Made by a program: the position numbers and the translations under genes
DNA from: Bacillus sp. HMF5848
GTDB lineage: Bacteria > Bacillota > Bacilli > Bacillales > HMF5848
Length of the DNA stretch: 64,000 nt
Direction: 5' to 3'
Assembly: GCF_003944835.1 (NCBI RefSeq)
Contig: NZ_RWIV01000001.1
Coordinates: 380,001 to 444,000 of the forward strand
Part shown: positions 59,506 to 64,000 of the stretch, one piece after another
How the letters are laid out: each line of letters begins with the position of its first letter
How positions within the stretch are numbered: position 1 is the stretch's first letter
The notes under the pieces: generated by a model
Database searches by the model: none
What the model was told of the DNA's origin: nothing
The model's input: the letters and a program-made list of their open reading frames with translations, nothing else

Positions 59506-60387
59506 ATGGCTCATATCGTTGAATTGGTAATAGATGCAAAGGCGAAGCTTGGTGAGGGACCTTGTTGGGATAAACAGACAAAGCGTTTGTACTGGGTTGA
59601 TATTGAAGGGAAGTATGTACATGTGTATGACTCGGTGACAAATATAAACCGGAGTATATCCGTAAGTCAAATGATCGGGGCGGTTGTGCCGCGTAATGAA
59701 AATGAAGTGATAGTGGCAGCAGAGGACGGCTTTTACATATTAAACTTAGAAACAGAGGAAACAAAAGCGATTGCTGACCCTGAGTCACACTTACCGAACA
59801 ATCGTTTTAATGATGGCAAATGTGATGAAATGGGGAGATTTTGGGCAGGGACAATGGATCGTTCTTTTAAAAAAGGACAAGGTGCCTTATATTGCTTAGA
59901 CACTGACCATAAGGTAGCTACGAAATGGGAAAACGTAAGTATTTCAAACGGATTAGCGTGGTCACCTGATAACCGTTATATGTATTATATCGATACGCCT
60001 ACACGTTGCGTTGTTCGGTTTGATTTTGACATAGAACAAGCGCATATATCGAATCCTACTACTGTTATTAGTTTTTCAGAAGAGACAGAGGGGATGCCTG
60101 ATGGAATGACAATAGACGAGGAAGGTATGCTATGGATTGCGCATTGGGGTGGGGCGCAAATTTCAAGATGGGATCCTTCTTCTGGTACACAGTTAGATTC
60201 GATTTCTATACCTGCTTTGAATGTAACGTCATGTGCCTTCGGTGGAGACGATTTAAGTGAGCTATTCGTTACAACAGCTAGAGGAGAAATGACAAAAGAG
60301 CAATTAGAAAAATATCCGTATACGGGTGGTGTATTTAAAGTGGTGCCAGGTATAAAGGGTACTCGAACATACTCATATCAGGGGTAG
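59506..60387 (+). CDS. SMP-30/gluconolactonase/LRE family protein
   Basis: The 293-residue six-bladed beta-propeller has KLGEGPCWDKQTKRLYWVDI, RFNDGKCDEMGRFWAGTMD, SNGLAWSPDNRYMYYIDT and GMPDGMTIDEEGMLWIAHWG, which contain the metal ligands (Glu18, Asn and Asp of the family). Members hydrolyse sugar lactones with Ca2+ or Zn2+. No sugar genes are nearby, so the substrate is open. GGGAGG precedes ATG 59506. Confidence 0.93.
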   Translation: MAHIVELVIDAKAKLGEGPCWDKQTKRLYWVDIEGKYVHVYDSVTNINRSISVSQMIGAVVPRNENEVIVAAEDGFYILNLETEETKAIADPESHLPNNRFNDGKCDEMGRFWAGTMDRSFKKGQGALYCLDTDHKVATKWENVSISNGLAWSPDNRYMYYIDTPTRCVVRFDFDIEQAHISNPTTVISFSEETEGMPDGMTIDEEGMLWIAHWGGAQISRWDPSSGTQLDSISIPALNVTSCAFGGDDLSELFVTTARGEMTKEQLEKYPYTGGVFKVVPGIKGTRTYSYQG

Positions 60388-60481
60388 AAAAATGTCGTGA
60401 AATATTCATTAATCAACTAGCATAATATCTCCTTATTAGACAAAAAGTAAATTTGTACTAAATGAAGGAGGGATATCCAGC

Positions 60482-60667
60482 ATGTCACATTTAAATGAAC
60501 TTGAACTTCAAAATCTACGTCACATGATAGGTGGGCATGAAACACTTGCTACAAAATTAGATACATATGCTCAACAATGCCATGACCCACAGATTAAAAA
60601 CATGCTTCAAAGACACGCACAAAGTGCACGTCAAACACAACAACAGCTTATGTCATTCTTAGGATAG
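60482..60667 (+). CDS. Small CotF-associated spore protein
   Basis: The 61-residue protein is helical and Gln/His-rich (LRHMIGGHETLATKLDTYAQ, then an amphipathic helix with QHRHAQ-like QRHAQSARQTQQQL). It resembles the N-terminal half of a CotF-type helical bundle and is encoded 12 bases before the CotF-domain gene, so the two probably form one coat component. GAAGGAGGG precedes the ATG. A possible sigma-G-like -10 (CATAATA at 60421) lies upstream, but its -35 is weak. Confidence 0.7.
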   Translation: MSHLNELELQNLRHMIGGHETLATKLDTYAQQCHDPQIKNMLQRHAQSARQTQQQLMSFLG

Positions 60668-60679
60668 GAGGAAGATAAC

Positions 60680-61051
60680 ATGTTAAATGAAAAGGATATG
60701 GTCGCTGATTATTTATCACAGTTAAATGCAAGTTTAGGAAGCTATGCACAAGTCATTGCACAATCCGATAATAAACAGCTTCGCGACACATTCGTGCAAA
60801 TTCGTAACCAAGATGAACAAAAGCAGTGGGAGGTTTATCAAGCTGCTTTACAACGCAATTATTATACGCCAGCGTCCAAAGCCAGTCATCAGGATGTTCA
60901 ACAGGTGAAGCAGCAATTTATGCAAGGAAATCAGCAGTCTCAGATGAACCAACAAATGATGAACCAACAAATGAACCAAAACATGATGTACACATATAAT
61001 CAAAATCCATATCCACAACATAATATGACTGATCAACATCGTTATCAGTAA
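60680..61051 (+). CDS. Spore coat protein, CotF family
   Basis: The 123-residue protein starts MLNEKDMVADYLSQLNASLG; the CotF helical domain spans about 1-75 (RDTFVQIRNQDEQKQWEVYQ). It ends with a Gln/Asn/Met-rich tail (MNQQMMNQQMNQNMM) and Tyr/Pro/His. CotF-type proteins are found in spore coats. ATAGGAGGAAG precedes the ATG. The gene is paired with the 61-residue gene and followed by a strong terminator. Confidence 0.88.
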   Translation: MLNEKDMVADYLSQLNASLGSYAQVIAQSDNKQLRDTFVQIRNQDEQKQWEVYQAALQRNYYTPASKASHQDVQQVKQQFMQGNQQSQMNQQMMNQQMNQNMMYTYNQNPYPQHNMTDQHRYQ

Positions 61052-61059
61052 AAACAAAG

Positions 61060-61101
61060 AAGCCACAAGGTTCTCGCATAAAGAACCTTGTGGCTTTTTT
61101 A
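61060..61101 (+). terminator. Terminator of the CotF-type pair
   Basis: AAGCCACAAGGTTCT (61060-61074) pairs with AGAACCTTGTGGCTT (61082-61096), followed by T6. Confidence 0.95.
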
Positions 61102-61214
61102 TTATGGTGTTATATTCACGATAATTTTTGAACCGTTTAGGTGTTAATGAAAAAGGGTATTTTAATGCCTTTAAGGAAAATACTATTAGTAATAATATGA
61201 AAGAGGGTAAAAAA

Positions 61215-62171
61215 GTGGTTTATATTTTATTAATTTTGGGCTTTGTATTATTGATTAAAGGTGCGGATTTTTTTGTGGATGGTTCTTCAAACATTGCACG
61301 AGCATTTCATGTTTCTCCGTTATTAATTGGCCTAACTATTGTAGCGTTCGGAACGAGTTCTCCAGAAGCAACAGTAAGTATTATTGCTGCATTAGAAGAA
61401 AATGCTGGAGTAGCCATTGGAAATATTGTGGGTAGTAATATTTTTAATATTACTTTAGTAGTGGGAGTGGCTGCATTAATTAACCCATTAAAAGTGGAAA
61501 GCGAAACGATTAGAAAAGAAATTCCATTTACGTTGTTAGCTAGTATTGCTTTACTGATTTTAGTTAGTGATGTCACACTTCAAGCTGTCAGTGAAAACCT
61601 GATTACAAGAGGAGACGGCTTAGTTATTTTACTTTTTTTCATCATTTTTTTGTACTATATATTTGAAGTCGCAAGGAATAATCGAGAAAAGATTAAGGAG
61701 GAAAATAAAGGACAGGAGTCCACTTCATGGGGCAAGAATATTTCACTTACTATTGGTGGTCTTGTTGGAATTATATTGGGTGGAGAGTTAGTTGTAAATA
61801 ATGCAACTGAAATTGCACTGTTCTTTGGAATGAGTGAAACTTTAGTTGGTTTAACTATTGTAGCAGTAGGGACGTCTTTACCAGAATTGATAACATCTAT
61901 TACTGCTGCGGTAAAGAAAGAAAGTGAAATAGCTTTAGGTAATATCGTAGGAAGTAACATCTTTAATATTTTATTTGTACTTGGAACTACTGCAGTCATC
62001 CATCCACTCACTGTAAATAGTAAGATAATAGTTGATATTTTTATTATGATTTTACTAACAGTTATATTGCTTATCTTTTCAAGAACAAACTTTAAAATTG
62101 GGAAATTTGAAGGAATGTTTCTAGTCGTTGCATATATTCTTTATATAATATTTGTTATTATAAGAAATTAA
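61215..62171 (+). CDS. Sodium:calcium antiporter family protein (YrbG-like CaCA)
   Basis: The protein of about 318 residues has two homologous halves of five membrane helices. The alpha-repeats are visible as IVAFGTSSPEATVSI...GNIVGSNIFN and IVAVGTSLPELITSI...GNIVGSNIFN, with the cation-binding Glu of each half. It exchanges Ca2+ or another cation for Na+/H+. I take GTG 61215, seven bases after AAAGAGGG; the frame is open from 61128, with ATG 61197 another option. It is monocistronic; no clear terminator follows. Confidence 0.85.
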   Translation: MVYILLILGFVLLIKGADFFVDGSSNIARAFHVSPLLIGLTIVAFGTSSPEATVSIIAALEENAGVAIGNIVGSNIFNITLVVGVAALINPLKVESETIRKEIPFTLLASIALLILVSDVTLQAVSENLITRGDGLVILLFFIIFLYYIFEVARNNREKIKEENKGQESTSWGKNISLTIGGLVGIILGGELVVNNATEIALFFGMSETLVGLTIVAVGTSLPELITSITAAVKKESEIALGNIVGSNIFNILFVLGTTAVIHPLTVNSKIIVDIFIMILLTVILLIFSRTNFKIGKFEGMFLVVAYILYIIFVIIRN

Positions 62172-62615
62172 TTTGAAAATAAAGTACTGTGTATTTTGTA
62201 ATAATTTTTTAAAAATATGATGCTTTTTAAAACAGCTGGAGGGAGGCGATTAGTTCTATGAAAAATCGCCTTCACGTCCACCTTCTGTGGTCCTAATGCT
62301 TTAGTAGTTATATTCTTATTATGTGGAATGCTCAAAGATTAGTATATGATATGTATTGTTATGCAGCTCATGTCGAGAAGAAATTGTATCATCATGTGCT
62401 GTAGCTGTTAAACTAACTTTTTTAAGCCATTCCTAGTTTAGGTGATATGTTCCAAAATAGACCCTTACTATACTATTAAATATGTTTTCCGACATTCTCT
62501 CTTTTAACAAACTGTGTAACTATTTGTGTATGTCTTTTATTTAAGAAAAACACTAGAAATATCCAAATACTAGTGTATAATCAATGTTAGTCGAAAAAAC
62601 AAAATATTTGGAATG
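62172..62615. other. Intergenic region ahead of the cobalamin riboswitch
   Basis: No gene is seen. GGCGATT and AATCGCC at about 62247-62272 form a small hairpin that might end the antiporter transcript, but no T run follows. The rest is AT-rich and should contain the promoter of the riboswitch transcript; I cannot place it with confidence. Confidence 0.35.
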
Positions 62616-62778
62616 AAATTAGGTGTCTTCTTAAATCGAAGACTTAATAGGGAAGTTGGTGAAATTCCAACGCGGTCCCGCCACTGTAAATGCGAGTGAG
62701 CTGCCAGAAACCACTGTACAAGCTAGTATGGGAAGGAGCAGCAAGCAATGACCATGAGCCAGGAGACCTGCCTAGTTT
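62616..62778 (+). ncRNA. Cobalamin (B12) riboswitch
   Basis: AAATTAGG (62616-62623) and CCTAGTTT (62771-62778) close P1. Between them lie AGGGAAGTTGGTGAAATTCC, CCCGCCACTGTAA and the B12-box-type end with GAGCCAGGAGACCTGCC. These match the AdoCbl-type aptamer consensus. It precedes a terminator and a btuF-like gene, so B12 should shut off expression. Confidence 0.95.
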
Positions 62779-62870
62779 TAGTGCACCAAATAACCTACGA
62801 GGATAGGGAGGTGTATGTCGGACGTGTGTGTATACATTTGTGTACACATGGCTGCTGTAGTCTAACATAC

Positions 62871-62902
62871 AACATCTCCTTGCAATTAGGAGATGTTTTT
62901 TA
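62871..62902 (+). terminator. Riboswitch expression-platform terminator
   Basis: AACATCTCCT (62871-62880) pairs with AGGAGATGTT (62888-62897), followed by T5. Upstream AGGGAGGTGTATGT (62805-62818) could instead pair with ACATACAACATCTCCT, forming an antiterminator. Confidence 0.85.
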
Positions 62903-63011
62903 ATTTAGCGCGGGGGGGTTAAACGAACTTGTATGAAGCGCGTTTATACGTTTTGCTCACCCAAGCATGCTAAGAGGACTTTTTAACATGAAAAAATATA
63001 TAGGGGGAAAC

Positions 63012-64000
63012 ATGATGCAAAAGAAGCTGTTTTTATGGATGTTGCCATTTTTATTATTTTTTGGAATTCTGACAGGCTGCAGCGATGTGAAAGAACCTGC
63101 CCAAGAAGAAACGAAGAGTGAAGAAAGTACAGCAACAACTGATCCAGTTACTGAACCAGCAGAAGAGGAAGCAGCGCAACCAGCTTTTCCTGTAACAGTG
63201 ACGGATGCCCTCGATTATGAGGTTGTGTTGGAAGAAGTACCAGAAAGAATCGTTACTTTAATTCCGAGTAACACTGAGATCTTGTATGCGTTAGGTCGTG
63301 GAGAAACCGTTGTTGGTGTGACTGATTTTGATAACTACCCTGAAGAAGTGCTGAATACAGAAAAAATTGGCGGCATGGAGTTTAATGTTGAAAAGATAAT
63401 TTCATTAAACCCGAACCTTGTGTTAGCGCACGAATCAAGCGCTTCATTTGCTGAACAAGGTTTACAACAGCTGCGTGATGCAGGAATCAAAGTATTTATC
63501 GTAAATAATGCTGAAAATTTCGAGCAAGTGTTCCAAACCATTTCGGAGCTTGGTCAGTTAACAGGAGCAACAAAAGAAGCCGACACTTTAGTGGCAGATC
63601 TTAGCGCAAGACTTGATGCTGTAAAAGAAAAAGCAGCACAGGTTGATGTAAAACGAAAAGTGTTTGTAGAAGTGTCGCCGGCCCCAGAAATTTATACAGC
63701 AGGTAACAACACTTTTATGCACGAGATGCTGACAATTATTAATGCCGAGAATGCAGCAGGTGATCAAGAGGGCTGGATAAAGGTGGATCAAGAAGCTATT
63801 TTGGCGATTAATCCGGATGTTATTATCACAACATATGGATATTATTCAGAAAATCCAATGGAGCAAGTAAAAAGTCGTGATGGTTGGCAGGATGTAACGG
63901 CTGTAAAGAATAATCAAGTGATTGATGTACACTCAGATTTAGTAACTCGTCAAGGACCGCGTATTATCGAAGGGGTAGAGGAACTTGCAAAAGCCATATA
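63012..64000 (+). CDS. btuF: Cobalamin ABC transporter substrate-binding lipoprotein (3' end missing)
   Basis: The open frame runs to the window end with no stop (330 codons seen). A lipoprotein signal (MMQKKLFLWMLPFLLFFGIL, lipobox LTGC) is followed by a Glu/Thr-rich linker and a class III periplasmic-binding domain: PERIVTLIPSNTEILYALG, VGVTDFDNYPEEV, KIGGMEFNVEKI, and a second lobe with EVSPAPEIYTAGNNTFM. BtuF-type proteins deliver vitamin B12 to BtuCD; the upstream cobalamin riboswitch supports B12. Start 63012 has TAGGGGG; ATG 62988, after AGAGGA, is in frame and also possible. Confidence 0.9.
   Translation, partial: MMQKKLFLWMLPFLLFFGILTGCSDVKEPAQEETKSEESTATTDPVTEPAEEEAAQPAFPVTVTDALDYEVVLEEVPERIVTLIPSNTEILYALGRGETVVGVTDFDNYPEEVLNTEKIGGMEFNVEKIISLNPNLVLAHESSASFAEQGLQQLRDAGIKVFIVNNAENFEQVFQTISELGQLTGATKEADTLVADLSARLDAVKEKAAQVDVKRKVFVEVSPAPEIYTAGNNTFMHEMLTIINAENAAGDQEGWIKVDQEAILAINPDVIITTYGYYSENPMEQVKSRDGWQDVTAVKNNQVIDVHSDLVTRQGPRIIEGVEELAKAI

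Noticed and set aside
62644-62868. 74-codon minus-strand frame in the riboswitch region
   Set aside because: It is the complement of the conserved cobalamin aptamer; no RBS.

Overview
The window is chromosomal DNA of a low-GC, endospore-forming Bacillaceae bacterium. Three things show this: AT-rich sequence with strong AGGAGG ribosome binding sites, spore-coat-type genes, and gene order that follows Bacillus subtilis over long stretches (yebE-yebG-purEKBCSQLFMNHD, yerABC, pcrB-pcrA-ligA-yerH, opuE, gatCAB). The species cannot be named from sequence alone.

Layout. 1-2061: a small heat-shock protein (cut by the window edge) and a BCCT glycine-betaine-type transporter. 2201-16078: yebE-yebG, then the complete twelve-gene purine operon, preceded by a PurR operator, a sigma-A promoter and a guanine riboswitch with terminator. 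16066-19860: two small membrane proteins, then yerA (adenine deaminase family), yerB and yerC. 19900-30350: an accessory stretch that separates yerC from pcrB. It holds two 21-bp periodic repeat arrays, a 45-residue ORF with its own promoter, RBS and terminator, an azoreductase, a YebC/PmpR regulator, two SDR enzymes, a PH-domain protein, a fasciclin protein, an Asp/Asn/Met-rich lipoprotein, and an Fe-S enoate-reductase-type enzyme divergent from a PucR-type regulator. REP-like inverted repeats sit at both ends of this last cluster. 30354-36684: pcrB, pcrA, ligA, camS. 37054-47325: delta1-pyrroline-5-carboxylate dehydrogenase, an unusual pyruvate-kinase-like protein, a proline/Na+ symporter with a 33-residue membrane peptide just upstream, two related Cys-repeat (spore-surface-like) proteins, and gatCAB. 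47732-50433: a PspA/NfeD/flotillin membrane-stress operon behind a sigma-W-type promoter. 50623-59248: an M28 peptidase, two alpha/beta hydrolases, and a two-component system divergent from an ABC-2 exporter. 59506-64000: an SMP-30 lactonase, a CotF-type coat pair, a cation/Ca2+ antiporter, and a cobalamin riboswitch ahead of a btuF-like lipoprotein cut by the window end.

The most unusual content is non-coding. Five intergenic arrays of short degenerate units fall into two families, a GCGCATAA core and a GTGTCGA core. Both have a pitch of about 21-22 bp, two turns of B-DNA. Each array lies just downstream of an intrinsic terminator. The largest has 19 units, with 15 of 18 intervals exactly 21 bp. 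I know of no described element that matches them. The second notable item is the pair of spore-surface-like proteins, which share four 30-residue Cys-to-Cys repeats; one also carries a natural run of six histidines.
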